Source of the DNA: JBQTIU01 sp052387815
Lineage (GTDB): Bacteria; Pseudomonadota; Alphaproteobacteria; CACIAM-22H2
Assembly (NCBI GenBank): GCA_052387815.1
Contig: JBQTIU010000114.1
Location: 1 to 50,613, forward strand
DNA length: 50,613 nt
Reading direction: 5' to 3'
Positions within the stretch are counted from its first letter, which is position 1. Each line of letters opens with the position of its first letter. The position numbers were made by a program, and so were the translations under genes. Under the pieces are notes generated by a model that had not been told where the DNA came from, made no database searches, and saw only the letters and a list, made by a program, of their open reading frames with translations. Positions 1 through 8,807 of the stretch are shown here, in pieces.

Positions 1-1
1 T

Positions 2-1223
2 GGCCGCGTGCACGCGGTCGAGAGTCGTCGACGCATGGCGTCGACCCTGCCGCGCCGCCGTCGGCGTCGCGGAATCGGCATTCTTGCGGCGGCCCTGGAT
101 CGGCGGCGGGTCGGCTTCCTCGGATGCCGGGAAGAGTTCGAGCTGGCCGCGACTTTGGCGCTGGCGGTCGATGCGGTCGGCAAGGCCCGCCGTCCCTTCT
201 TCGCCAAGGAGCTGCCTGGCTCGCTCGGACACCGGCAGCAGGCGGACCACGCCCTTATCGGTGGCGATGATCCGACCCTCCCAGGTTTCGAGGCGAATGC
301 CGAGCGGCTGCGCGAAGCGGCGAACGATGTCGAAGACCAGTGAGAATCCCTTGAGCGGCGTGCGGCCGCCGCCTTCGTCATCGTCATCGTTGTCGCCGGA
401 GTCTTGGGCCTCGGGTGCCCCGTCGTCCGATTCGCCGTCGCCGTTCGCCCCGCTCCGCAGGGTCCACAGGAACAGGGCGGTGAGACGGGTGTCCTCCTCG
501 AGCGCGCCGGCGCCGCCGTTGCGCCCCTGCGCTTCGGCCGTGCCGAGCACCTGCTCGAGCGCTGCGCGGCCGGCGACCTCCCACACTTTTTGCAAATACT
601 CGGCGAGCGGCACCTCGCGGCCGTCGGGCGTGTCGACGCGTGCGTAACGGCTGAAGATTTCGAGCGCCGGTCCGATGCTGGCGAAGACGAGGTCGGCCCC
701 GCGCACGCCCTCGGCCTCGAGGCGGATCATCCAGTCGGCGACCCGGCCGGGCAGCTCGCGCAACACCTCGCCCCACTCGCCGACCCGCTCCTCGGTGCGC
801 GGACGGCAAACGAGGTGGACGGTGGTGGCGAGCGCGGCGCTGTCGCGCGCCCTGAGGCGCGACCCCATTTCCGTGGCGATGGGCCACGAGCCGGTGATCG
901 CCCAGCCGCCCTTGGTCATTCCCGACAGCAGCGCTTCCCAGCCTTCGGTCGTCTTGTGGGCGAACACGACACAGCCGACGCCGTCAACCTTCGTCACGCG
1001 CCGGCCCTCGGCGAATGCTTGCCCCATCTTCTCCTCGAAGAAGACCCGGTCCTTCGGGCGGCCATCGACGGTCTTGGTGTCATCCTGCACAATTTCGACC
1101 GATTTCGGTGGCAACGAGTTTGCCGGATCGAACGGGTCGCGAAGAAGCGGGTGGTCCGGCAGGGCACGCTTCAGCCACGCGAAGAAGAAATCCGATAGGT
1201 CGGCGTAGGGAATTGCGTCGTGA
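2..1223 (-). pseudogene. DUF1156-type DNA methyltransferase, 3' remnant
   Basis: The minus strand reads open from about 1223 to the left edge of the window. The residues match the C-terminal part of DUF1156 adenine-specific methylases: an AIPYADLSDFF block, then HKTTEGWEALL, then GSWPIATEMGSRLRA and a VHLVCRPR strand. In the family these follow the catalytic DPPY motif. Here the match starts at the residues just after that motif, and the bases before it are the terminal sequence of an IS1595-type element, in which this frame reaches a TAG at 1244-1246. The methyltransferase fold and catalytic motif are therefore missing, so this piece is very unlikely to be active. In other genomes DUF1156 proteins sit with helicase or DUF499 partners in phage-defence loci; such partners would lie to the left, outside this view. 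The family call is fairly firm and loss of function is inferred. Confidence 0.75.
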
Positions 1224-1870
1224 GGGGTATCCACTTGACTCAACTAACCCCTATCCGTCGCGTTCCCGAGACGCAACCAGTCTCGCCAAGGGCACGGGGT
1301 CGACGGCCACCGCTTGCTCCACCAGCCGGTAGAAGAGCTTCCCTCGGACCGTGACGGGCGGCGATGGAAGCGGAACGTGAACTCGTCAAGGTAGTAATCG
1401 AGATGATCCCTGGACACACCTCCCTGAGGGGTGCCCAGCAACCACCGCTTCAGGAGAGACGCCACCCGGTGGACGCGGGGGCAGAAGCGTCGAGGCGGTT
1501 ATCCCGCTCCCACGGATGACCCTTGGCCTGTGCTTGTATCCCGCCTGCTTCAAACTTTCGTAGCCCTCCCACCCGTCCGTCGTCACCGTGGATCCCGGTT
1601 GGCTGGCCTCCCTCACGAAAGCAGGGAGGCGCCGGGAGCAAGCGTCCGCAATCCGGCACAGGCGGATGCGACCGATGCCCTTCCCGTCCACTTGATGCGC
1701 AGAAGATCATGTCCCTGGAGCGCGGCATGTCCAGAGATTCGGACGCACAGGTCCATTACATCGGCGGCGAACGGAAACCGCCCCACTTGCTCGCTCAGCT
1801 TCTTGGTGACGAACCCGCCATCGAGAAGCACGGCATACAAGGGATTCATCGCCGTGGGCTCTAAATGGAA
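1224..1870 (-). mobile_element. Decayed IS1595-family insertion sequence
   Basis: The left boundary is well placed. The end sequence starting GGGGTATCCACTTGACTC at 1224 abuts the truncated methyltransferase gene, and the transposase stop codon lies only 27 bases inside it, as expected for a compact insertion sequence. No matching inverted end could be found on the right, where the transposase N-terminal half is also unrecognisable, so the right part appears deleted or badly decayed. The right limit given is approximate; up to about 2050 nothing coding is visible apart from an imperfect inverted repeat at 1874-1930. Confidence 0.65.
1251..1690 (-). pseudogene. IS1595-family (ISXO2-like) transposase remnant
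   Basis: Three minus-strand frames together give the C-terminal half of an ISXO2-like DDE transposase. First comes a block with GSTVTTDGWEGYESL, GYKHRPRVIRGSG and ASTLLP, which includes the second catalytic Asp region. After a frameshift near 1475 comes RVHRVASLLKRWLLGT and HLDYYLDEFTFRF. After another shift near 1350 comes GKLFYRLVEQAVAVDP and a TAG stop. The N-terminal half with the first catalytic Asp and the helix-turn-helix is not recognisable upstream. With at least two frameshifts and a lost N-terminus it cannot make an active transposase. The family call rests on the characteristic LDYYLDEFTFRF and KRWLLGT segments. Confidence 0.8.
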
Positions 1871-1873
1871 GGA

Positions 1874-1930
1874 CCCCGCTCACTCGTGACGCCTTGCGGG
1901 CGTGCTTCCATCGGGAACGAATGAGCGGGG
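1874..1930. repeat. Imperfect inverted repeat, 14-nt arms
   Basis: CCCCGCTCACTCGT at 1874-1887 is matched by the reverse complement of 1917-1930 with one mismatch, leaving a 29-base loop. It lies between the IS remnant and the M20 gene in otherwise non-coding sequence. It could be a relic of a mobile-element end or a transcription terminator; nothing decides between them. Confidence 0.5.
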
Positions 1931-2054
1931 CCGGCTTTCTATCGGTGCGTAACGTAGTGAACGTCACCCACGGTGTCCACATAAATTCGACAAAATGGCT
2001 GGATCCCGGCGACGTCGGTGACCAGGTTACACCGGGCGCCGCGCCGCCGCACCA

Positions 2055-3344
2055 TCAGCCGCCGAGCAGGTGCAGGCTGGCCGCCGCCATGACCTTGGCG
2101 GCGGCGACCATGTCGTCGATGCGGATGAACTCGTCGGGCTGGTGGGCGAGCTCCAGCGATCCCGGTCCGTAGGCGACGCAATCGTAGAGATGGCCGATGC
2201 GCGCCACGTGCTTGTGGTCGTAGGTGCCGGGCGAGGCGACGTGGGTGGCGGCGCGGCCGAGCACGCGGAGGATGCCGGCGGCGAGCGCCTGGACGACCGG
2301 CGCATCGGCCTCGGTCATGACGGGATGGAAGGTCATGAGGTCGCGGATGCGGTAGTCGATCCCCGGCCGCTCGCGCTTGACCCGCTCGAGCAGATCCACG
2401 ATCTCGCGCTGCACGTCCTCCAGCCGCTCCTCGACGAGGAAGCGGCGGTCGAGCACCAGGCGGCACGAATCTGCGACCAGCGCCGCCGGCAATCCCTCGA
2501 ACCCCTCGCCGAGCCCGCCGTGGAGCGAATTGAAATTGAGCGTCGCGGCCCGCGCGCCTTCGGGCACCACCGGCATGCGGGTCCGCCGGCCGTCGAGCCT
2601 GGGATAGAGCTCGGATTCGACCAGCGCCAGGAACGCCGCCATGGCGCGGACGGCGCTGTGGCCCAGGAACGGCATCGAGCCGTGGGCGATGCGGCCGCGG
2701 GTCTCGATTTCCGCCCACCACACGCCGCGATGGCCCAAGCAGATGCGATCGACGTTGAGCGGCTCGGGGATGATGACGTGGTCGACCCGGGGCTTCGAGA
2801 AAAAGCCGCGCTCGGCGAGCCACGCGACCCCGCCGAAGCCCCCCGATTCCTCGTCGGCCGTGCCCGAAATCTCGATCGCGCCGGGAAAGCCGATGCCTTC
2901 ATCGAGAATCGCCTCGACGGCGACGATGGCGGCGGCGAGGCCGCCCTTCATGTCGCAAGCGCCGCGCCCGTAGAGCCGGCCCTCGCGCACCTCGCCCGCG
3001 AAGGGATCCATGCTCCAGCCCCGCCCCGGGGCGACGACGTCGATATGGCCATTGAAATGCAGGCAAGGCCCGGGCCGCGACCCTTCGTGCCGCGCCACCA
3101 CGTTGGCGCGGGGGTGGCGGTCGCTGTCGCCGGGCGTGCCGGCGGCGCGCAGATGCTGGACGGCGAAGCCGCGCGCCGCCAGCCGGCGGCCGATGAGCTC
3201 GGCGCACGGCACGTAGGCATCGCCCGGCGGATTGACGGTGGGCACGCGCACCAGATCGCGGGCGAGCGCCACCATTTCGTCGCGCCGCCCGTCGATGCGG
3301 GCGAACAAGGCGTCGAGAGGTGGCGCGGCGTCCGGCGGGGTCAT
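2055..3344 (-). CDS. M20 family metallohydrolase (ArgE/DapE-like)
   Basis: A 429-residue zinc amidohydrolase of the acetylornithine deacetylase/succinyl-diaminopimelate desuccinylase family. It shows the full M20 metal site in order: GHID, GRGACDMKGG with the bridging Asp, ADEESGG with the general base and metal Glu, PEP with the third acidic ligand, and a C-terminal LAHQPDEF with the last His. Such enzymes cleave N-acyl amino acids or small peptides in the cytosol; the substrate cannot be read from sequence. A dedicated dapE lies at 18 kb, so this copy is probably catabolic. It is divergently placed from a gamma-glutamyltransferase gene, and a 13-bp inverted repeat sits in the shared intergenic region. 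The ATG at 3344 is the first in-frame start after the intergenic sequence. Confidence 0.85.
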   Translation of the reverse strand: MTPPDAAPPLDALFARIDGRRDEMVALARDLVRVPTVNPPGDAYVPCAELIGRRLAARGFAVQHLRAAGTPGDSDRHPRANVVARHEGSRPGPCLHFNGHIDVVAPGRGWSMDPFAGEVREGRLYGRGACDMKGGLAAAIVAVEAILDEGIGFPGAIEISGTADEESGGFGGVAWLAERGFFSKPRVDHVIIPEPLNVDRICLGHRGVWWAEIETRGRIAHGSMPFLGHSAVRAMAAFLALVESELYPRLDGRRTRMPVVPEGARAATLNFNSLHGGLGEGFEGLPAALVADSCRLVLDRRFLVEERLEDVQREIVDLLERVKRERPGIDYRIRDLMTFHPVMTEADAPVVQALAAGILRVLGRAATHVASPGTYDHKHVARIGHLYDCVAYGPGSLELAHQPDEFIRIDDMVAAAKVMAAASLHLLGG

Positions 3345-3408
3345 GGGAGCGAGGCTAGGCCGGCCGAGCCCTGGCGGTCAACGCGACCAAGGGCGGCCAC
3401 TCCCGGCA

Positions 3409-3460
3409 TGGCCCTCGCCGTAGCGGTTTGGTATGAAGAGCCAAGGGACGGCGAGGGCCA
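3409..3460. repeat. 13-bp perfect inverted repeat between divergent genes
   Basis: TGGCCCTCGCCGT at 3409-3421 pairs exactly with 3448-3460 across a 26-base loop. It lies between the divergent starts of the M20 gene and ggt, ending 26 bases before the ggt ATG. It could be an operator or an untranslated-region hairpin. Confidence 0.6.
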
Positions 3461-3485
3461 ATCTCGCCTGGCCAGGGAGTCCGCA

Positions 3486-5249
3486 ATGATCGCTCGAGAC
3501 AGGACGCGCCGGTTTGTGCCGCTGTTGGTCGCCCTGGCGCTGGGCCTCGGGGTGCCTGCGGGCGCGCTCGCCCAGCTCCACAGCGAGGGTGCGAAACCGG
3601 CAGCTGTCGCCGGGCGCCACATGGCCGCCGCCGCCAACCCGATCGCCGCCGCGGCGGGGCGCGACATCCTGCGCCTGGGCGGCAGCGCGCTGGATGCCGC
3701 GATCGCCATCCAGATGGTCCTCACGCTGGTCGAGCCGCAGTCCTCGGGCATCGGCGGCGGTGCCTTTCTCGTTCACTACGAGGCCGCGAGCCGGGGCATC
3801 GTCACCTATGACGGCCGCGAGACGGCACCCAAGGCCGCGGGGCCCGACCTGTTCCTCGACCGGGACGGCAAGCCGCTCGCCTTCGCCGAGGCGTCGGTCG
3901 GCGGCATCGCGGTCGGCGCGCCGGGCGTGTTGCGGATGCTCGAGATGGCGCACCGCGAGCATGGCAGACTGCCGTGGGCGCGGCTGTTCGAGCCGGCGAT
4001 CCGGCTCGCCGAGGAGGGCTTCGCCGTCTCCCCGCGCCTCAACGGGCTGATCGCCGGGGACAAGCAGCTCCGCAACTACCCGGCGGTTGCCGCCTATTTC
4101 CACGACGCTGACGGCCGGCCGCTGGCGGTGGGCAGCCGGCTCGTCAACCCGGCGCTTGCCGCGACCCTGCGCCAGGTCGCGAGCGGCGGGGCCGAGGCGT
4201 TCTATTCGGGCGACGTCGCGCGCGACATCGTGGTGGCGGTCGAGACGACGGGCGAGCGGCCCGGGCGCCTGTCGACGGCCGATCTTGCCGCCTACCGGGC
4301 GATCAAGCGCGATGCGGTGTGCGGCCCCTATCGCGCCTTCTTGGTCTGCGGCATGGGGCCGCCGTCCTCGGGCGGGGTGGCGGTCGTCCAGGCGCTCGGC
4401 CTGCTCGAGGCCTTCGATCTTGCCTCCCTTGCCCCCGGCTCGCTCGAGGCCGTGCATCTGATCAGCGAGGCGAGCCGGCTGGTCTTCGCGGACCGCGCCC
4501 GCTACCTCGCCGACGGCGATTTCGTCGCCGTGCCGCTCATGGGCCTCGTCGATCGACGCTACCTCGCCGCCCGCGCCCATCTCATGTCGCGCCAGCGCAG
4601 CATGGGCCGCGCCGAACCCGGCGAGCCCGAGGGCCGCACGCTCGACCGCCGCCTTCCTGCCGTCGACGACGACGCGCTGGAGCTCCCGGCGACCAGCCAT
4701 ATCAGCGTCGTCGATGCGGCCGGCAACGCGCTCGCCATGACCACCAGCATCGAGAACGCGTTCGGCTCGCGCGTGTTCGTGCGCGGATTCCTGCTCAACA
4801 ACCAGCTCACGGATTTCGCCTTCCGCCCGACCGATGGCGAGCGGCCGGCGGCCAACCGCGTCGAGCCGGGCAAGCGCCCGCGCAGCTCGATGTCGCCGAC
4901 CATCGTCACCGACCGCGAGCGCCGGCTCGTTCTGACGCTGGGCTCGCCGGGCGGGGCGCGGATCATCCCCTATGTCGTGCAGACTCTGGTGGCGATGCTC
5001 GACTGGGGCCTCGACATCCAGGCCGCCATCGGCCAGCCCCGCCACGTCAACCTGAACGGCACCACCGAGCTCGAGCGCGACACCGGCCTGGCGGCGCTCG
5101 CCCCGGGGTTGCGCGCGCTCGGCCACGGCGTGGAGACGAGGGACCTCGCCAGCGGCCTGCAGGGCATCGCCGTCATCCGGCTCGCCGACGGCGCGCGGCT
5201 GGTGGGCGGCGCCGATCCGCGCCGCGAAGGCGTGGCGCTCGGCGATTGA
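3486..5249 (+). CDS. ggt: Gamma-glutamyltransferase
   Basis: A 587-residue member of the gamma-glutamyltranspeptidase family, which hydrolyses or transfers the gamma-glutamyl group of glutathione and related amides in the periplasm. The N-terminus is a typical signal peptide: basic start, hydrophobic stretch LLVALALGLGV, and an ALAQ cleavage site. The N-terminal subunit carries the family MAAAANPIAAAAG and SSGIGGGAF blocks. The autoprocessing and catalytic nucleophile is the Thr of TSHISVVD, followed by GNALAMTTSIENAFGS. The small subunit also has NNQLTDF, RPRSSMSPTIV and LGSPGGARII, all expected. Start ATG 3486 is chosen because it begins the signal peptide; longer readings run into the divergent M20 gene. 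The next gene follows after 10 bases. Confidence 0.93.
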   Translation: MIARDRTRRFVPLLVALALGLGVPAGALAQLHSEGAKPAAVAGRHMAAAANPIAAAAGRDILRLGGSALDAAIAIQMVLTLVEPQSSGIGGGAFLVHYEAASRGIVTYDGRETAPKAAGPDLFLDRDGKPLAFAEASVGGIAVGAPGVLRMLEMAHREHGRLPWARLFEPAIRLAEEGFAVSPRLNGLIAGDKQLRNYPAVAAYFHDADGRPLAVGSRLVNPALAATLRQVASGGAEAFYSGDVARDIVVAVETTGERPGRLSTADLAAYRAIKRDAVCGPYRAFLVCGMGPPSSGGVAVVQALGLLEAFDLASLAPGSLEAVHLISEASRLVFADRARYLADGDFVAVPLMGLVDRRYLAARAHLMSRQRSMGRAEPGEPEGRTLDRRLPAVDDDALELPATSHISVVDAAGNALAMTTSIENAFGSRVFVRGFLLNNQLTDFAFRPTDGERPAANRVEPGKRPRSSMSPTIVTDRERRLVLTLGSPGGARIIPYVVQTLVAMLDWGLDIQAAIGQPRHVNLNGTTELERDTGLAALAPGLRALGHGVETRDLASGLQGIAVIRLADGARLVGGADPRREGVALGD

Positions 5250-5259
5250 GACTGACCCC

Positions 5260-6450
5260 TTGGCGGCCGACTATCCCGCGGTCAAGCTCCTGCCCGGCCA
5301 CCACAAGCGGGTCAAAGCGGGCCACCCCTGGGTGTATTCCAACGAGATCGCCATGGACGCCCGCGCGCGCAGCCTGCCGCCGGGCGGCCTGGTGCGCCTC
5401 GAAACGGCGGCCGGCGAGGCCCTGGGGGTGGCGATGTTCAACCCGCGCCCGCTGGTCGCGGCGCGGGTCCTCGACCGCCGGAGCGACGCGGCGATCGACC
5501 GCGAGTTCATCGCCGGTCGGCTCGCCGCCGCGCTCGCTTTGCGCGAGCGCCTGTATCCGGGCGGCTTCTACCGGCTGGTCCACGCCGAGGCCGACCGCCT
5601 GCCGGGACTGGTCATCGACCGCTTCGGCGCGGGCCTGGTGGTCCAGGCCAACGCCGCCGGCATGGATCGACTGTTGCCCGAGATCCTGGATGCGCTCGAC
5701 GCCGTCCTCGGACCCGCGACGGTCGTGCTGCGCAACGATTCGCCCGCGCGTGCGCACGAAGGCCTCGAGCCTGGCGTGCGCGTCGCCAAGGGCGAGCTTG
5801 CGGGGCCGGTCGAGCTGGTCGAGAACGGCGCCAGGTACCTCGCCGACCTCGAGACCGGACAGAAGACCGGCTGGTTCTACGATCAGCGCGACAACCGCGC
5901 GGCGGTGGCACGCCTGGCGGCGGGCGCGAGCGTGCTCGACCTCTACGCCTATGGCGGCGGCTTCGCCATCGCCGCCGCAAGGGCCGGGGCGCGCGCGGCG
6001 GTCGCGGTCGAGCGCTCGGCGAGCGCGCTGGCGCTCGGCGAGCGCGCGGCGGAGCTCAACGGCATGGCTTCGGCGTGCCGCTTCGTGCGCGCCGAGGCGT
6101 TCGCCGAGCTGGGGCGCCTGGCGAGCGCGGGCGAGCGCTTCGAGGTCGTGATCGCCGATCCGCCGGCCTTCGTCAAATCGAGGAAGGACCTCGGCCCCGG
6201 CGCGCGCGGCTATCGCAAGCTCGCCCGCCTGGCCGCCGGGGTGGTCGCCCCGGGCGGCTTCCTGTTCATCGCCTCGTGCTCGCACAATGTCGACCCGCCG
6301 TTATTCGCCGAGCAGGTTCGCCGCGGGCTTGGCGATGCCGGCCGCTCGGGCCGCATCCTCGCCGCGAGCGGGGCGGCGGCCGACCATCCGGTCCACCCGC
6401 ACGTGCCCGAGTCCGCCTATTTGAAGGCCCTGTTGCTCCACATCGACTGA
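5260..6450 (+). CDS. rlmI: Class I rRNA methyltransferase, RlmI-like
   Basis: A 396-residue SAM-dependent methyltransferase of the RlmI family, which makes m5C1962 in 23S rRNA. The N-terminal 75 residues form a PUA RNA-binding domain (LLPGHHKRVKAGHPWVYSNE). The central part carries the EEHAD-like segment, then QKTGWFYDQRDNR and the SAM-binding VLDLYAYGGGFAI. Motif IV is DPPAFVKSRKDL and the C-terminal SCSH contains the catalytic Cys expected of m5C enzymes. The start is TTG at 5260, ten bases after the ggt stop; the first ATG (5353) would cut into the PUA domain, so TTG is preferred although the ribosome binding site is weak. The family call is firm, the exact target base is inferred. Confidence 0.85.
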   Translation: MAADYPAVKLLPGHHKRVKAGHPWVYSNEIAMDARARSLPPGGLVRLETAAGEALGVAMFNPRPLVAARVLDRRSDAAIDREFIAGRLAAALALRERLYPGGFYRLVHAEADRLPGLVIDRFGAGLVVQANAAGMDRLLPEILDALDAVLGPATVVLRNDSPARAHEGLEPGVRVAKGELAGPVELVENGARYLADLETGQKTGWFYDQRDNRAAVARLAAGASVLDLYAYGGGFAIAAARAGARAAVAVERSASALALGERAAELNGMASACRFVRAEAFAELGRLASAGERFEVVIADPPAFVKSRKDLGPGARGYRKLARLAAGVVAPGGFLFIASCSHNVDPPLFAEQVRRGLGDAGRSGRILAASGAAADHPVHPHVPESAYLKALLLHID

Positions 6451-6476
6451 CCGCCGGCGAGGGGGGAGAAACCGTC

Positions 6477-7358
6477 ATGCCCGCTCCGCAATCGGCGCTC
6501 GCGCGCCAGCCCGATTGGCGCTCGCTGCTCGCCGCCGAACGGCCGCTCGTGCTGCCTTGCGCCCACGACGGCCTATCGGCCCGGTTGATCGAGCGCGCCG
6601 GCTTCCCGGCGTATTCGATCGGCGGCTTTCCGCTGATCGGCGCGCGCCACGCCCTGCCCGATATCGGGCTCGCCGGCTTCGGCGAAATGAGCGCCGGCAT
6701 CCGCGACATCATGGCCGCATGCTCGCTGCCGGTGCTCATCGACGCCGACGACGGCTACGGCGACGTCAAGAATGCCGCCCGCACGATGCGCGCCTACGAG
6801 GCGATGGGGGCGGCCGCGGTGTTCATCGAGGACCAGCGCGCCCCCAAGCGCTGCGGCCACATGGCCGGCAAGGACGTGGTGCCGGCCGAGATCATGGCGG
6901 CGAAAATCCGCGCCGCCGCGGCGGCGCGCCGGCGCCGCGAGACGTTCCTGATCGCGCGCACCGATGCCCGCGCGGTCCACGGGCTCGACGAGGCCCTGCG
7001 GCGCGCCGAGCGCTACCTCGAGGCCGGCGCCGACGGCATCTTCGTCGAGGCGCCCGCCACCCTCGACGAGCTCGCCCGCGTCGGTGCCGCGTTCAAGGGC
7101 ACGCCGCAGATCGCCAACATGCTCGAAGGCGGGATGACGCCGCTCATCGCCCCGGCCGAGCTGTTCGCCATGGGCTTCGCCATGGTGGCCTATCCCACCA
7201 GCCTCATCTTCCGGGTCGCGCGCACCATCGAGCGGGCGCTCGCCGACATGAGATCCGGTCGCCTGTCGCTGGCCGGCGAGGGCGTCGGCTTCGACGACTT
7301 CAAGGCCATCACCGGCTACCCCGCGTGGGCCGAGGTCGAGGACGAGTTCGGGGGCTAG
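6477..7358 (+). CDS. Isocitrate lyase/PEP mutase superfamily enzyme
   Basis: A 293-residue TIM-barrel enzyme of the PEP mutase/isocitrate lyase superfamily, whose members cleave or form C-C or P-C bonds on oxaloacetate-like acids using Mg2+. Visible family features are SIGGFPLIGARHALPDIG near the start, the metal-binding DADDGYG, EDQRAPKRCGHMAGKDVV with the catalytic loop Cys (KRCGH), ARTDARA, and EAP plus PQIANMLEGG on late strands. This pattern fits the oxaloacetate decarboxylase/methylisocitrate-lyase-like branch; the substrate is not determined. Start ATG 6477 follows a GGGGGGAG ribosome binding site at good spacing. The gene is co-directional with rlmI, 26 bases downstream, and converges on the sensor-kinase gene with no intergenic space. 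Confidence 0.8.
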   Translation: MPAPQSALARQPDWRSLLAAERPLVLPCAHDGLSARLIERAGFPAYSIGGFPLIGARHALPDIGLAGFGEMSAGIRDIMAACSLPVLIDADDGYGDVKNAARTMRAYEAMGAAAVFIEDQRAPKRCGHMAGKDVVPAEIMAAKIRAAAAARRRRETFLIARTDARAVHGLDEALRRAERYLEAGADGIFVEAPATLDELARVGAAFKGTPQIANMLEGGMTPLIAPAELFAMGFAMVAYPTSLIFRVARTIERALADMRSGRLSLAGEGVGFDDFKAITGYPAWAEVEDEFGG

Positions 7359-8807
7359 CTACTCCGCCGCGCGACCGCTGCCTTGGGCCCGCTCCTTGGG
7401 CGCCGGCAGGTCGATGCGGAAGGCGGTGCCGAGCGAGGAGCTGTGGGCGAGCGACAGCTCGCCGCCATGGGCGCGCACCAGCTCGCGGGCGATGGCCAGG
7501 CCGAGGCCGGTGCCGCCGGCCCGCGCCGCGCCGGCGAACGGCCGGAACAGCTTCTCGCGCGCCTTGGCGGGCAGGCCCGGCCCGTCGTCAACGACCTCGA
7601 TCACCAGATCGCCGGCCCCCGAGGTGGCGGCCGCGATGCGCACCGTCTTCGACCCCGCCTCGACGGCGTTGCGCCCGAGATTGACGAGGACGCGGAACAT
7701 CTGCTCGCGGTCGGCCTCGATGACGGGCTCGGGTCCCACCGCGTTCTCCCAGCGGGCGCGGTTTTGGGTCAACAGCCCGACGACCCGGCCGACTTCCTCG
7801 ACGAGGTCGTCGAGGCGGAAGCGCGAGCGCGCCGGCGCCGGCAGCTCCTCGCGGGCGTAATCGAGAGTCTGCCCGCACAGCGCCACGGCGCGGTCGATCG
7901 CGGCCACGAGCGAAGGCGCCATGCGCTTGACCTGCGGGTCGCTGGAATCGGCGAGGCGGTCGGAGACCAGGCGCGCCGCGGCCAGGATGTTGCGCAGGTC
8001 GTGGTTGATCTTGGCGACCGCGCTCCCCAGGGCCGCGAGGCGCGCCTGCTGGCCGAGCGCCGAGCGGAGCACGCCTTCCATCTCGGCGAGCTCGCGCTGG
8101 GCGAGCCCGATCTCGTCGTTGCGCTCGCTCGTGGCGATGACGTTGGCCGGGTCCTCGGGCGCCTCCCGGAACGCCACCATGCTGTCGGCGAGGCGCCGCA
8201 GGGGGCGGACCATCAGCCACTGCAGCGACCAGAAGATCAGCGCCGCGGTCAGGAACGAAATGAGGAGCGAAAGGGCGAGGATGCGCTGCGAGTACGCGAC
8301 CATCTCGTGGCGCATCGGCTGCTCGTCGATCAGCAGCTCGACCACGACCTCGCTTTGCTTGGGCGAGCGCCCGATCACCCGCAGCACGCGGTTCCCGCCC
8401 TCGGCGAGCGCCAGGAACGCATCGGCCATCAGGTCGACGACCCCGAGCTCCCTCATATCGTAGGTGGCGTCCGCCTTGGGCGGCATCTCGCCCATGAGCA
8501 CCCGCCGCACCTCGCCCGGCCGCGCGATGACGATGCCGTGGGCGCCGGCATGGTCGAGGAGCTCGAGCTTGAGCTCCTCGCTGACCATGTGGTCGGGGGT
8601 CGCCTCGAGCGCCAGCGTCGCCAGATGGGCGATGGCGATCCGGTTATTGAGCCACTCGGCGCGGAAGCGAGCGATCGACGGCGCGAAGATCAGCACCTCG
8701 CTCAACATCACGAACGCCACGGTCAGCACCAAGAGCCGGGCCGACAGGCCGTACAGTCGTCGCGGGCGCCTCGCGGGTGCGGTCGCCATGGCGTGTCGGG
8801 GGTTCAC
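7359..8807 (-). CDS. Sensor histidine kinase
   Basis: A 482-residue membrane sensor kinase. Transmembrane helix 1 lies near residues 25-45 and helix 2 near residues 175-195, bracketing a periplasmic sensor region of about 130 residues. After helix 2 come a HAMP linker, the HisKA phosphoacceptor motif AKINHDLRNIL, and a HATPase domain with N box NLGRNAVEAG, G1 VDDGPGLP and G2 GGTGLGLAIA. It should autophosphorylate on the His of NHDLRN, but no response-regulator gene is visible nearby, so the partner is unknown. GTG 8807 overlaps the upstream oxidoreductase stop by 4 bases (translational coupling), though ATG 8789 is possible. It is the last gene of a three-gene minus-strand run, so the signal may relate to redox or envelope state. 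Confidence 0.85.
   Translation of the reverse strand: MNPRHAMATAPARRPRRLYGLSARLLVLTVAFVMLSEVLIFAPSIARFRAEWLNNRIAIAHLATLALEATPDHMVSEELKLELLDHAGAHGIVIARPGEVRRVLMGEMPPKADATYDMRELGVVDLMADAFLALAEGGNRVLRVIGRSPKQSEVVVELLIDEQPMRHEMVAYSQRILALSLLISFLTAALIFWSLQWLMVRPLRRLADSMVAFREAPEDPANVIATSERNDEIGLAQRELAEMEGVLRSALGQQARLAALGSAVAKINHDLRNILAAARLVSDRLADSSDPQVKRMAPSLVAAIDRAVALCGQTLDYAREELPAPARSRFRLDDLVEEVGRVVGLLTQNRARWENAVGPEPVIEADREQMFRVLVNLGRNAVEAGSKTVRIAAATSGAGDLVIEVVDDGPGLPAKAREKLFRPFAGAARAGGTGLGLAIARELVRAHGGELSLAHSSSLGTAFRIDLPAPKERAQGSGRAAE

Noticed and set aside
404..1198. Long plus-strand frame of 264 codons
   Set aside because: It is antisense to the DUF1156 reading and rich in Arg, His and Ala with no motif; the minus-strand reading matches a real family.
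1224..2050. Right-hand terminal repeat and target duplication of the IS1595-type element
   Set aside because: The reverse complement of the left end (ending GGATACCCC) was not found in 1700-2050, so no complete element is claimed.
4319..6151. Long plus-strand frame of 610 codons across ggt and rlmI
   Set aside because: It is an out-of-frame reading dominated by Arg and Pro; both underlying genes have clear family motifs.
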